Origin: Zeugodacus cucurbitae
Taxonomy: Eukaryota > Arthropoda > Insecta > Diptera > Tephritidae
Assembly (NCBI RefSeq): GCF_028554725.1
Contig: NC_071667.1
Span: forward strand, 33,375,501 to 33,439,500
DNA: 64,000 nt
Direction: 5' to 3'
The notes beneath the pieces are model-generated. The model did no database searches. It saw only the letters and a list, made by a program, of their open reading frames with translations, and was not told the DNA's origin. Within the stretch, counting starts at the first letter, position 1. Every line of letters begins with the position of its first letter. Position numbers and translations under genes: made by a program. Positions 12,001-27,000 of the stretch are shown piece after piece.

Positions 12001-15000
12001 TTTGGCCTTCTTTTTATGGTAAACCTCTAGTTCCTCGGTCCAAGCTTTAATCTCGTTCGAAATATCATTTTTACCCACAGAATTTCCTTCAAGATGTGTT
12101 TCGCAATTTATTACGACCTCAATTTCCTGTAACTGCCCTACTATAGCAATGAACGTAAAATTATAAGAAGGTGAAAATGTTAGCTATGCCAAAATGTTAT
12201 TTGACATTAGGAAACATCGAAAAAATTTCGAACACTATAAAGGAACACACCACTCAAAAGGGGAATAAATCAAAAGGTTACCACTCGATAAGGGAACCAA
12301 CCAAGTGTTTACCACAATATAAAGGAACATGAGAACAGAGATTGCTTGCGCAGCTTGATCTTGCACACGCGCATTAGAGAATACCAGAATAATGTGTAAT
12401 AATAAGCAATTTACTTATAGCTACCATATAAAAATAATCAAGATAATACGGATTAATTGTAAAGTAAAATAAAATTAAAAAAAAAAACATAAAAAATAAA
12501 AATAAAATTGTAGAATTTCGGGTGGGATTTGAACTTTGACAAAATATTTCAAGTTGCAACATAAAGACGTCCTACAAGATTACAATCATATACAGCTCGA
12601 CTTTACTGCACACCAGAGAACTGCATGAGTGCCTAATTTCCTTACTGAGAGTAAACTTGCTTCAAAAGCGATGACGGTGTCCACTCACACCTCACACTCA
12701 TAGACATGCATTGTGAGCTAACATCTACTCAAAGAACTATGAGTGGAGAAGCTACTGAGCCTGTCGTGTACTTGCTATTGCATCAGTGGTCGGCACTCGA
12801 TACCACAATTGTGCCGACTCAAGTCACACGTACTCTCTATCATTCAGTCGTTGTCGAACCAGCAACGAGTAAACATCGCGCATGGCTATGGCACTTTGCA
12901 TAGGTGCCCTGCGCGAAATGCCAACTTTTATGAATGTCGTTTTATGTTATGTATTATATTTATGGGTTTAAGCTATTTAAAGACAGTTAATGCTTTTGTG
13001 TTCTAATATATTTGTTTAAATAATAAAATAACTAAAATGAATAAATGAGCACAAAAATTCATGTTTTATGAAAAAATTAAAAACATTCTTAAAATGTTAG
13101 GCTACAGAGTTCTCACTGGGTATTCATTATTTCGTGCTCACCTATACAGTCACAATTCCTCTCGTGCCGACCACTGTATTGCATTTTAATTGTATTTGTT
13201 TTACACACTCTTCTTTTTGATTTTCACTGACAAGTGGTGATCATACTCAAGACCAGGAAAGGAAAGAGCAAGACACACTCATCACCAGTAGCGCGTGTAC
13301 TTGAGTGTTTACTATTGTATTGTTGTTCGTGTATTCTTTTTTTGTCGTGCTTCAGTTTTTTTGTGCGTTGCTTATTAAGAACTGCAAACTTTTTTGTTGT
13401 TTTATGTATGCTGACGCAAGTGTGTCATTCGTTGTGGAACATTCCCTGCAAGAACAATGTCAACCTTTTGACTGTTCGTACGATAATTAGAATTAAAAAA
13501 ATCTTTAGCATGTAAAATTTAAATATTTATATCCCTTTTTAATATAGTCAAAGTTTGCTTTTAGAAAAAAGTGATTATTATTTCTTGTCCATGCTAACTA
13601 TTGTTTTGTTGATCATTTGACCTTCAGCTGTTTCTTACAGGGGTTTAGCACATGGATGACAGCGTCTTCGGCTGCTTGATCTGCCACTCGTGTAAATCAC
13701 ATACAAAACACACAAAAAGGCGTGCAAAGAACAACAAAGTATTAAATGAACTCAATACTCAGAGAGTTGCTAAAATTTGAGAATGTCATTTACTCAAACC
13801 GCTTTTTTTGTGTTGTCGCTCAGCTTAAGTAATAACATGAATAAGCAGAAGAGAGTTAAGTGTTTTTTTAACCGCTTTGAGCTAAGTGGAAAAATTCTGT
13901 GAGTGTTAAAACCATCGCGACATATTTGGCTAAGTGTTTTTTATATGCGAGTTTGAGAAATATGCGAGTAAGCACGCGGTGTATTTTGAGTGGCGGTGCG
14001 CTTGTGCAGGTCTCTGCTCCACACATAAGTATGCCCGAAGAGATGTACACATACGCAAACATACACACATATTTTCTTCACAATTCCTTCTAACAATCAC
14101 ATAGCAAAAAATTAAACATTCGCGCAAGTTACACAAACAACAACCGATCATATGCGCAAGCGCTTCCTGATTGGTCAATATTTGCGTTTGCGCTACATAT
14201 GTATTCTAATTAGAACACTTAAATGTTTTATGCTACAACAAAAACAATTTCATTCATAAGGAACGCGCGTCTTCCACAAAGTAAAGTGCGTGAATTCGGA
14301 ACTCAGCGTCGCACTTCGTTTTTTGGGCGCCTGGTAAGCAAAAATCGTTTCAGTATGATGATGATGCGAAATCTTCTAACGAGGATGACAAAATTCAATT
14401 TTAGAATATTGAAGAGTCAACCAACCATTGACCCCCGCATATTCAAGCCGCCCACAAGTTATTTCTTCACGACGATGCTAAAAATCAAGAGTTGTTCACA
14501 TCAGAAGTGAAAAGTGGCAACATAGCCCTTTCCAGACAGATTTTGCTACAACTCAACAATAACACAATTTAGCGTCACGCCGCCTTCGCGCAAAATCGCC
14601 GTTACCCCATCGACACAACACCATGCTCAGAGGCGTTTCAACGGAGGGTTCTCTATATAATGCTAGATATCTATTTGTTTTGCGAAGTATTGATATATTA
14701 AGGGGTCATTTAATTAAGAATATATGAATTCAAAATAATTCTTAAATTTTTTTCAATTCTGTATAATTTAATCCAGTAATAAATATATCATTAGGAAATT
14801 AGGGGACCACTCCGCCGCGACCCCTCCTTGCCATCGACCATCCCACTTGCTTCTTTAAACTGTACTCGAGGAAAAGGCAAAAGTGACAACAAACTTATGT
14901 GTATTGATTAATGTGTGCGTGAATTTGATTTGCGTTCATAGGCATAAACGTTTTGCTGAATTTTTGGCAGATGATCAAATATTTTCATGAAATATAATAA

Positions 15001-18000
15001 TTATTACAATAGAGAACATTTTATACTCTCGCAATTTATTTATTTAACTTTATTTATATTATATAATACACAATTTGACCCACATATTCGTCATATATAT
15101 TGTATAAAGTGCATTGAAAGTTGGAAACCATAATATTAGGTTAGAAGCACCGAGCTCCTCGTGTTCGATATATGTGGCCTTAAAAACCTATGGTCCGATT
15201 TCGGCGATTTTTAGAATTGGGCTGCCACACTATAAACATTGTATTTGTGCAAAGTTCTGCACCGATATCTTCACTAGTGCTTTCTTTATATATTGTAATG
15301 TAAACGATTCATATCGTCTTCAAAGTTCTGGTATATAGGAAGTAGGCGTGGTTGTGAAGCGATTTGGCCTATTTTCACAACATATCATTGGGATGTAAGG
15401 AAACTATTACAAACCATGTTTCATTGAAATAAGTCGAGTAGTTCCTGAGATATGGTTTTTGACCCATAAGTGGACGACGCCACGCCCATTTTCCATTTTG
15501 TAAAAAAATCTGAGTGCAGCTTCCATCTGCCATTTCTTATGTGAAATTAAGTGTTTCTGACGTTTTTCGTTAGTGAGATAACCCACTTTTAGTAATTTTC
15601 AACATAACCTTTGTATGATAGGTGGGCGTGGTTATTATCCGATTTCACCTATTTTTCATGGTGTATGGTGGGGTACGTAGGAGAACCGACTGCAGAAAGT
15701 TTGGCGGGGCCACGCCCACTTCCCCCAAAAAATTACAAACAAATATGCGTCTTCATAGTGTGATTCTTTATTCCAAATTTTATTTCCATAGCTTTATTTA
15801 TAGCTTAGTTATTGCACTTTATGTGTTTTCGGTTTTCGCCATTTTGTGGGCGTGGCAGTGGTCCGATTTTGCTCATTTATGCCTATGGTACCAAGAAATA
15901 AGTGTGCCAAGTTTCATCAAGATATCTTAATTTTACTCAAGTTACAGCTTGCACAGACGGACGGACGGACGGATAGACAGACATTCGGATTTGAACTCCA
16001 CTCTTCACCCTGATCACTTTGGTATATATAACCCTATATCTAACTCGTTTAGTTTTGGGTGTTACAAACAACCGTTATGTGAACAAAACTATAATACTCT
16101 CTAGCAACTTTGTTGCGAGAGTATAAAAAGTTTCAGCATTACAAAATTCGAACGTAAATGCTCGGGACCGCATTTCGTTAACTCCTTCGCGCTTACAATC
16201 TGCGCTATAGGGAAAATGGAAATGCGAGCGCCTTAGTCAGTATTTTGTTCAGATCACTTTCGTCTGTTTGTATCATTGTTCCCATTTCTCTGATGCTGTG
16301 GTGTACTTTTTTCTTTCGAAGTGGCGAGTTTTCAATGTTCCCTTATAATTTCGCACTCAAAAAGTTGCGAGTTAACATTTGCTCCTTCTTATTATTATAC
16401 ATTCTTTGACTATAGCTCCTTTGGGGACTGTGATTGGTGACTTACACTCATTAAGGACTCTTATTGGAACTCTTTTGTCTTGTCGTGTCATAGCCAGGGT
16501 TTTTCCTATAAGTAAGTTTGGTATAGATTCTTTTGCGCCTTCAACAACCCACAACGTGTCCGTCCCACAGTCTCCATTTACTCCTGCCCAAACAACTGCT
16601 TCTGATTTTGGTGGAATCTTCTGATTTTCTGTTACTAACACTCGTCTAACGTTGCATTTGTTATCATAACCAAACATAAGAGGCACTTCCATATTGGTTT
16701 AAGTCATAATTCTCTTTTCTAAGTCTAGTTGGCTAGAAAGTCTACTCCAATTATGACTTCATCGACGATATCTGCCACTATAAAATTATGTAACACGGCT
16801 ATCTTTCCTATAACAATTTCGCACGTTACTTCCCCGAGAACTTGAGTGTCATCTCCAGTTGCAGTGTGGAACTTTGCCCCAGCTAGTGGTCTTACTTCCA
16901 TGTTGACCAGATCCGATCGAATTATGGAATGTGTTGCGCCAGTATACACAGTCAGTATGCAGAAAGCGCTCGTCTACTAACATTAACAGTAATGTTGTCC
17001 GTATTTCTATTTATTTTAGAGACAGAGATTATAGGGCATTCACTTGGGGGAGCCAGCACGCGCCCCTTTCGACTGGCTCGCTTTAGTATAACGATTGGTT
17101 GCTTTTCAGAGTTGGTTGGTCTTCTTCAGCTTTGTGTTTGCGTCCAACTAGATTATTGGATCGATTAGATTAGATTGCAAGTAATTTCAATATGGCCACT
17201 ATTTACGCAGTTGAAGCATTTAACCACGGCATAATTTTTCTTACGTATCTCTCCAGATTTCTCCAGCATTTCTTCAAACAATTTCTTCGTCCAGGCAAGC
17301 TAGTGCAGCAAAACGCGTATTCTCGTCTCGTATACTATTAAAGAAAATCTTTATTTTTATATCCTCTATGTAGTCTGCCGACTTAAGAGCATAATCCAAG
17401 TAAGTTAGCCTTTCATTAGTTTTCTGTTTCCGATTTTGCAGTTCTATTTGGAAAATTTGTCTCCGGTGCTCACTTCCATACCGTCTTTCTACAGCACCCA
17501 TCAACGCTTCGTAGCTGATTGACTCGCAATTGGGTATTGTTTGTAGAATTTCTGCAGTAGCCCCCTTTAAAGCCACGAATAACGCAGTGACTTTGTCTTC
17601 CGCGCTCCAATTGTTTGTAACTGCCGTCTTTTCAAATTAGCGTTTAAAATCTGGAACGGAGTTGTGCCGTCAAATGATGGAGTCCTGACTTTGACAGAAC
17701 TTGTTGACACCATTGGTCGATTTAGTTGCAGGTCACGGAAACGATCTTTCAGTTCTTCCACATCAGCCATAACGTTATCTTGCTCTTCTTTTTTAGTTCC
17801 TGTATTTTCGAGGTCACTTGTGATATACGTGCGTCCTGTTCTTCCAACTGTACTGATACTTGAGCTGATATCTGCGTTGACAGCTCTGTTATTTGCTCTT
17901 TCATTTCCTTTCTTTGTTGGGACAACTTTGTTGCTAAGCGTGTTTCCTGATTGCTGCCGGGCTTTCATCTCCATCATTTCTGTGACAACATCTGCGATGA

Positions 18001-21000
18001 ATTCTGTGACATTTTAGCTGACATTTGAGACAAAAACGTATTCATATCCAATATCCCATAGAAACATGGAGTCTCTTCCTTTTTTCTATCTGTCACTATT
18101 TAATGTATATACACTTACCTTTATTTCTAATTCAAAGGACTTAACACTTTATTACTCGTTATTCGAGTTTACAACCTCTTACTTATAACTTCTGGCACTT
18201 TACTCGGCAACTCTCTAATTAGAACTGTGTCTTACTGTCAGTCCGGCAGCCCTTATGTAGTCGCTTGTTGGCAACATCGACCACTCGAACATTCTGGCAA
18301 CTACGAATATCGATGTCTGGATAAATCTGGCAAGTTATCGATTTCAATTATCGATTCTAATAATGTATAACCTTTTACACTATGTAATATGTTTAAACTT
18401 TATTTAAACACATGAAATTTGTAACTGTATATGTTTTTTCTTTTGTTCAAACATAAAATGTTTGATATACATATACATGCATACAATGTACCCAACTTTT
18501 CTTTTTTTTTTGTTGAACATATACATATGTATGTATATATTTCCTAATATGAAAACAAATAAAACGACATGTTTTGATGAAAAAAATTTGGTAGTTTGAA
18601 AGGAGATTTAGTAGGCATTTTGGTACATAAGGATTTTCTCGATTGACAACACATGTTCTGACATTTAAAGAAGGCGATCAAAAGTATGAGCAACTCAGCA
18701 AAAAGATGCGCATAAAATTATACCAAATATTTACATACATATATACTCAAATACATATCCTTAAAGAAAGTACACTTTTATAAAAACGTGGGAGCTTCGT
18801 ATTAAATTTTTTTCATATTGAACTCACGATTGTTAACCAAATATACAAATATTTTTATGCTCTCGCAACAAATGTTGCTAAAGAGAGTATTATAGTTTTG
18901 TTCACATAACGGTTGTTTGTAACACCCAAAACTAAACGAGTTAGATATAGGGTTATATATACCAAAGTGATCAGGGTGAAGAGTGGAGTTCAAATCCGAA
19001 TGTCTGTCTGTCCGTCCGTCTGTGCAAGCTGTAACTTGAGTAAAAATTAAGATATCTTGATGAAGCTTGGCACACTTATTTCTTGGCACCATAGGAGGGT
19101 TGCTTTCGAAAATGAGCAAAATCGGACCACTGCCACGCCCACAAAATGGCGAAAACCGAAAACACATAAAGTGCCATAACTAAGCCATAAATGAAGCTAT
19201 GGAAATAAAATTTGGTATGAAGGATCGCACTATAAAGGGGCATATTTGGATGTAACTTTTTTGGGGAAGTGGGCGTGACCCCGCCCCCTACTAAGTTTTT
19301 CATACATATCTCGCAAACCAATAAAACTATATAAACCAAACTTTCTGCAGTCATTTTTTTTAGCCACTTCCTAATACAGTCCAAAAATGAAAGAAATCGG
19401 ATAATAACCACGCCCACCTCCCATACAAAAGTTAGGTTGAAAATTACTAAAAGTGGGTTAACTCACTAACGAAAAACGTCGGAAACACTAAATTTCTCAT
19501 AAAAAATGGCAGATGAAAGCAGCACTCAGATTTTTTTACAAAATGGAAAATGGGCGTGGCGTCGCCCACTTATGGGTCAAAAACCATATCTCAGGAACTA
19601 CTCGACCGATTTCAATGAAACTTGGTTTGTAATAGTTTCCTTACATCCCAATGATATTTTGTGAAAATCGCCAAATCGCTTCACAACCACGCCTACTTCC
19701 TATATACCAGAACTTTGAAGACAATCTGAATCGTTAACTTTACAATATATAAAGTAAGTACTAGTGAAGATATCGGTGCAGAACTTTGCACAAATACTAT
19801 GTTAAATGTGTGGCAGCCCCATTCTAAAAATCGCCGAAATCGGTCCATAGGTTTTTAAGGCCCTATATATCGAACACGAGGACCTCGGTGCTTCTAACCT
19901 AATATTATGGTTTCCAACTTTCAATGGACTTTATACAATATATATGACGAATAGGTGGGTCAAATTGTGTATTATATAATATAAATAAAGTTAAATAAAT
20001 AAATTGCGAGAGTATAAAATGTTCGGTTACACCCGAACTTAGCCCTTCCTTACTTGTTCGTTAATTATTTTTATCAGCATAGTATAATAAGAATAATTTT
20101 TAATTTTTTAGCTTGATATGGGTTAAAATCGTGTTCTTTAGTTTTTTAAAACTATTTATTTACATTGAGTACCTTAAATAACGAACATCGAGGATTTGTA
20201 AGTACTCGGTTTAACGAGCAACATGAAGAAGATATATGTACATATGCAGAAAGAGTTAAAAATCAAATAAATTCGTGATAAAAACAATTTAAAACAAGAA
20301 AAAACGTTAACTTCGGCTGTACCGAAGCTAATATACCCTTCATAGGTGCATTCCTTGTAGTAACTATGTGTTTAAGCAAATCTAAAAACGTAAGAAAAAG
20401 GTAAGCAAAAAACAAGCCCTTGATTCCGATCATTCAGTTTGTATGGCAGCTATATGCTATAGTGAACCGATCTGAACAATTTTTTCGGAGATTAAATTAT
20501 TTCTATAACTCACACCAAATTTCGTGAAGATATCTAGTAAAATGCGGAAGTTTTCCATACAAGCCCTTGATTCCGATCGTTCAGTTTGTATGGCAGCTAT
20601 ATGATATAGTGGCCCGATATCGGCAGTTCCGACAAATGAGCAGCTTCTTGAAGAGAAAATAACATCTGCAAATTTTCAAAACGATATCTTAAAAACTGAA
20701 GGATTAGTTCATATATATACAGACAGACAGACGGACATGACTAAATCGACTCAGTTCAACATACTGATCATTTATATATACACTGTCACTTCGTGACAAA
20801 CTTAATATACCCTGTTCAGGGTATAACAAGTAAGGAAAGGCAAAGTTCGGGTGCAACCGAACATTTTATACTCTCGCAATTTATTGCTATAGTTTTATTA
20901 AGAATAACGAAAATCATCATACAAAGTTTATGAGGGCTGAGATAATTCCTGAACCAATTTCACTCATTTTCACCACCAACATACATTATATCCAAAATTA

Positions 21001-24000
21001 TATGCTCACTTAATTTGGCTCAGATATTTCACATATTAACCAATTTTTCCACAAGTAGTGCCACAGATCATATACTGTATTTGTGCAAAGTTTATTTCGG
21101 CTATCTTTATTGGTTCCTTATGTATATATTATTAAGTGAAGGAATGAGATGGAATTCACAATTGAGTTATATGGAAAATAGTCGTGGTTATGACCGGTTT
21201 TTACACATTTTTGATATGTGTTATGAGGTTGTCAATAAAATATTATATACAGAATTTCATTGAAATTGGTCGAGTAGTTCGTGAGATATGGTTTTTGACC
21301 CATAAGTGGGCGACGCCACGCAAGCGATAGCTTGAGTAAGAATTAAGATATCTTGTTGAAACTTGGTAAGCGTGTTTCTTGGCACCATAAGGTTGGTATT
21401 GAAAATGGGTGAAATCGGACCACAGCAACGCACACAAAATGGAAAATACAAATGAAAATACATAAAAAATACATAAAATTGTGTAACTAAGCCATAAATA
21501 AAATAGAATAGAATATTAGCAAAAGTATTTTGAGGAAACAATCAGTAAATCAGTAAACTATGGAAAGAGTGTTAGTCAAGTAATATTCCACCTTTTATAA
21601 AATTTCTACAGTGGTTATATTTACAGGATTAAAATAATATAAAAACGCTCTCGATAACGGAGAAACTTAAATTTTTGCTGAGCGCAAACTTACTGGAAAT
21701 ATTCCAGTCTTTGATCCAAAAATAAAATAAATTAGTCTCCATATTTTATTTCATAATTATTTACCTGAAACTTGAATTACGAAAATAAATTTAAATAAAC
21801 TTACACTCTTACTAATCGGCTATAACCGGCTAAACGGTTTCAACGCCAATCACATACATACAAACTTACATTTCTCGTTGCGATTATCTTCGACATTCCA
21901 GAATGCATTTTTATCTCTGAGGTTAGGATTACAAGAAACCTCTTGTTGTTCAAATCCCCACTTCGGTAGTTGTTTTCCGCTGGTAGTCAGAGCACAATTT
22001 TGCAGGTAATGAAGTAACACAAACTTTGTTGTAACGGCTTTAACACTGGCGTTTTTCTTACCATCAACTAATATAACTTGCCAAATATCATTTGCATCCC
22101 CCTGGCCATCCTGAAGATATATTTGGAAAGAACAAAATTCGGTGAATTCCTCATTTAAACAAATAGACACATATGTATGTAAATATATACATCCTTACCT
22201 CTCCGTATCCTGTTATTTGTAGGTGTCTTTTGGTGATTGGTGCTGGTTCACCGTGCGAGTGTAAATTTCGTCTCGTAGCAACATGCTCTAGTCTTATAAG
22301 GTCACCATGCGAAACATATTTTATGTTAACAAATGAATCTTTGTTGTAAGGTTTTATAAGCCATTTATTATTATCATCCTTGTGCGTATAAGTAGTTACC
22401 TGCAGATCAAAATAAAAGGTTTGTACCAATTGTTCTTTATTTGAGTAAATATGTATTATCCAAATAAATACTCCTCTGTATAACTCTCAAACACTGCGAA
22501 GAGTAATAGAAAAGTAAAGAAGAGGAAATTCACCCAACTTTGCTAATGACCATTGCCCTCTACAGGACTACAATAGAAAAGGAGAAGTGAAACCACCAAA
22601 GTGAAACAAACCAAAAAAGAATCGCACCCTTTTAAAGTGAACAAAAAAACACAAAAAGCCTAAAACTATAATAATTAAAAGTGCGATTTCAACAATTTGA
22701 TATTAACAACAATATTCTAATATATTGTAAACCAAATATAAACGAATTATCTCTAAAATTGGGGGATGGGGTCATACGTAGAAGTTCACGCAAGTGAGGA
22801 AAGTTTCTGATTGCCATTCACTTGGGAGTGGCCAGGCACGATTCTTTTGCATATGACTCAAGCAGCTCACGACTTCCGGTTTTAGACCAAGTATACCCTG
22901 GGTAGGTAACAGACATCCGTTTGGAGGCGAGCTAAAGTGAGAAGGCGAAGCCCGCTTCTGCGGTTGTGCGTAGGGCTTGGGACCCACCACATAAAAAAAA
23001 TCTCCCCAATTAAAACAAACACCGAGCCTCGGATGATAAACCCTCCTTTTGATGACGACCCCTGCAAACGTACTAAGGATCATGATTTGAGGGCATGCAC
23101 CTGGAATGTCCGGACCCTTAATTGGGAAGGTGCCTCTGCCCAGCTGGTTGATGTCCTCATACAACTAAAGGCTGACATCACCGCCATCCAAGAAGTGCGA
23201 TGGACGGGACAAGGACGGAAGAAGGTGGGTCCATATGACATCTACTACAGCGGTCATATAAAGGAGCGCAAATTCGGTGTTGGATTTGTGGTGGGAGAGA
23301 GACTACGTCGCCGAGTCCTGGCATTCACCCCGGTGGATGAACGTCTTGCCACAATCCGCCTTAAAGCGAGGTTCTTCAACATATCGCTGATTTGCGCCCA
23401 CGCCCGAACGAAGAGAAGGACGATGTGACCAAAGATGCTTTCTATGAGCGCCTAGAACGCACCTATGAGCGCTGCCCCCGCCACGATGTCAAAATCGTGC
23501 TTGCCGATTTTAACGCCAGGGTGGGTAAAGAAGGTGTCTTTGGCACAACAGTCGGAAAATTCAGCCTCCATGACGAAACATCGCCAAACGGCCTGAGGCT
23601 GATCGACTTCGCTGGGGCCCGAAATATGGTTGTCTGTAGTACCAGATTCCAGCATAAAAAAATTCATCAATTCATGCCGCGATGTCTGAATTTGGTATCC
23701 CTGCAAAACTAATACGGCTATGTAAGCTGACGTTGAGCAACACCAAAAGCTCCGTCAGGATCGGGAAGGACCTCTCCGAGCCGTTCGATACCAAACGAGG
23801 CTTCAGACAGGGTGACTCACTATCGTGCGACTTCTTCAATCTATTGCCGGAAAAAATAATACGAGAATAATACTGCAGAACTAAATAGAGAGGGTACAAT
23901 CTTCTACAAGAGTGTACAGCTCCTGGCGTATGCCGATGCTATTGATATCATCGGTGGTGAATGAGGACAAGACGAAATATCTCCTGTCATCAAACAAACA

Positions 24001-27000
24001 GTCAGCGCACTCGCGTCTTGGCTCCCACGTCACTGTTGACAGTCATAACTTTGAAGTTGTAGATAATTTCGTTTATCTGGGAACCAGCATTAACAACACC
24101 AACAATGTCAGCCTTGAAATCCAACGCAGAATCACTCTTGCCAACAAGTGCTACTTTGGACTGAGTAGGCAATTGAAAAGTAAAGTCCTCTCTCGACGAA
24201 CCAAAATCAAACTTTATAAGTCGCTCATTATTCCCGTCCTGATGTATGGCGCTGAAGCGTGGACGATGACAACATCCGATGAGACGACTCTTGGGGTTTT
24301 CGAGAGAAAGGTTTTGCGCAAGATGTATGGTCCTCTAAACATTGGCAACGGCGAATACCGCAGACGATGGAACGATGAGCTGTTCGATTTATACGACGAC
24401 ATTGACATAGTTCAGCGAATAAAAAGACAGCGGCTACGCTGGCTAGGTCATGTTGTACGGATGGAAGAAAACACTCCAGCTCTGAAAGTATTCGATGCAG
24501 TACCCGCTGGAGGAAGCCGCGGAAGAGGACGACCTCCACTCCGGTGGAAAGACCAAGTGCAAAGTGACCTGGATTCACTTGGTGTTTCCAGTTGGCGCCA
24601 AAAAGCAAAAAGGAGGAATGAGTGGCGCGCTCTGGTGGATTCGGCTATAATCGCTTAAAGCGGTTCCTACGCCAAATATATATATATATATATATATCTA
24701 AAATTACCATAATTCTAAATGGCAAACCAGTTTTATCTGGAAAACTAACGATACTTTCTAAAAATAGAATTGAAGACGTATGCACATTTCCATTCTCAAT
24801 TAATTTCTAAAAGTGCCGCGAATAATTCACAACTAAAACGCGATTTAAAGTGGTCTGTCGAATAATTACATTCCCGAATTTAAAAGATTTTCAATGGATT
24901 TTATAGTGAAACGTGTTTATTTTTTGTTCTAAAATTACTAAAAGCTAACTTGTTTTTGGAGTCTTCTTTAGATCAATGCTTTTGTTTACCTTGCTTTTTT
25001 ATAGATTTTGTGTGTGTATTCAGTTTTATTTGTGTTCCAATTCGGTTCATAACAAAATTTTTCCAATAGTATAGCTCGAAAATGGGCAAAATCATTTGAT
25101 AACCACTCCTGTTTCCATATATCACAATTTTGAAGTCCGTCTGATTCGTTCACTTTACAATATATAAATTAAGCACTAGGGAAGATATCGGAAACTTTGT
25201 ACAAATACTTCATTTCTACAAAAAAATTGCAAGAAAATGAGGACCTCAGTGTTTGTGACCAGTTGGTGAAGCACTAAAGGAAAAGTTTCCATTGAAATAC
25301 AGTGGAACTTCTCTAACTCGAATAACCATAATCCACAAAAAAACTTCAAGTTAGAAAGACTTCGAGTTATAGAAATTTTCATTGAAACATAAATTTCTCA
25401 AAAAGTTGTAAATTATAGATTTATATCCAGTTTTATTTATTTACTTCGCTAAAATTTTTATATAAATACATTAAAACGTGTATTCTTTAACTCGTAGAAG
25501 CGCCTATCCTGATCCTCTGTATCTTAACTTATTTAGATCCTCTGAATCTTAATTTTTTAAGGTTCTTTTTGAATGAAATACAAGAAAAGGATTAGTTCTT
25601 TTAAGTAATTTTCATAGATTTTCTTTCTGCTAGTGCAATTGTCAATTGAGTAGAAATATTGAAATGGCAATACACCGGCATTAACATCTTTTAGGGAATT
25701 TAGCAATTGTAAATATGTATACTTTGTAGTTATGTATTATTTACCTGTTGTTGCCTGGCTCCAGCACCTTTCGGGTATAAGTGATAGTGGGAATGTAGAT
25801 AACCTCCTCCAGTCTTATGATTTTTAATGGTTACAACGGCACCATATGTCACATCTCGCGGCATACTGACATTATACAACGAATTTCCAATTAAGCGTGA
25901 TTGAAAAGCAGAACTGTAGAAGCCATCACCATTTCCACTCCGATTCAATACAGTCAGATGAACGTAAAAGAAGCACATATACAAAATAATTGGCCATAGA
26001 ATCAAGGTAATTGTTCGACAAGCAATTTGTTTAACAGTCTCCATCTTTATTATGCATATAAATAATGAAAGTTGTTTATGTTAGTTACTAATATATATAT
26101 ATTTATTTTTTTTATTTCTTACAATTGGTTTTTCCATATCTCCAAATATTATCCAAAGTTGATGAATTGTGTGCAAACCCACGAGCATTACAACAAAGAG
26201 GCCTACGAACTTCGTACTTGTCGCACAAGCTAACATAGTACCGGTAAAGGATAGCCAAACCCACCAAGAACGGGTATACGATTTTTCAGCTATCGTAAGG
26301 CTCGATATCTTGGTCATTCCCCAAACGGAAGCAGTCAAGAAAAAAAGCAGAATCGGGTCAAGCAGAATGTATTGATTTAGAGTTAAGAGACCCACATCTG
26401 TTTATCATATACAACATTCAATTTGCATCTTTCTTATGAATTAAAAATTTACTAACCAAATATTAAATAAAGTGAAGATATCACTGCAGCTTCCCAAGAT
26501 TGCGTCATATCATAGACTGTGTCAAAAGCCATGGGCATTATAAGTGCCCCTAAGGTTGTACAAAACTAAAATCTCGATGCATTAAAAACAATAATACGTT
26601 ATTCAAAGATGGACTTACATATCGCATTCCTTCATAGTGAGTACCGTTATATTTATCTCCAGGTTTTTCAAAGGGATATGTGCCATTATACCCAGTTAAG
26701 TAGCCAGAGAGTCCAATAAGCATCTTCAAGATTTAAGTTGGTTAAGTCGGTTTCATTGTAAAATAAAGCAATATTTTCAAGCCAAGAAAATAAATAGGAC
26801 AACTTAAGCTCTCACGAAATAAAAGTATACTTATATGTTCTGCCATGACCTAATCAGTCATTTGATGATATTTTTATTACATGATAATGTATATTTCAAA
26901 GAAGAGAATACTTAGAAATTTGTGTAAATATTAATTATAATTTAGCGATTATAATCTTTGCAAAAGTAAGATTGGGAAAATGAGTGAAATCGGTCTACGA

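Larger units (their letters stand above)
16372..18375 (-). mobile_element. Ty3/gypsy retrotransposon, LTR-gag-protease part
   Basis: Minus strand. A probable 5' LTR (about 18106-18375, TG...CA ends inferred, AATAAAG inside) is followed by a frameshifted gag, a retropepsin and the linker region before RT. The continuation (RT) is found at 11241-12160. It lies in tw intron 9, in the same orientation as the gene. Confidence 0.75.
22761..24696 (+). mobile_element. RTE LINE copy C, internally deleted
   Basis: Flanked by a perfect 9-bp target duplication TCTAAAATT (22752-22760 and 24697-24705), inside tw intron 7 and opposite in orientation to the gene. It contains the 5' UTR and endonuclease up to HKKIHQ, then jumps to the RT palm (MSEFGIPAKL) with ~1.2 kb missing. 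A second gap removes ~70 nt after the polymerase box, which reads YADA instead of YADD. The 3' tail is (TA)n. It is non-autonomous. Confidence 0.93.

Noticed and set aside
16725..18375. An infectious endogenous retrovirus (errantivirus with env)
   Set aside because: Only gag, protease and part of pol are visible; no envelope-like ORF was found and all parts are frameshifted or mutated.
25745..26044. Possible independent short gene starting at the ATG at 26044
   Set aside because: The ATG is the first codon of tw exon 7 after a splice acceptor. Alignment to POMT2 and phase show it is internal. The same applies to the ATG at 26723.
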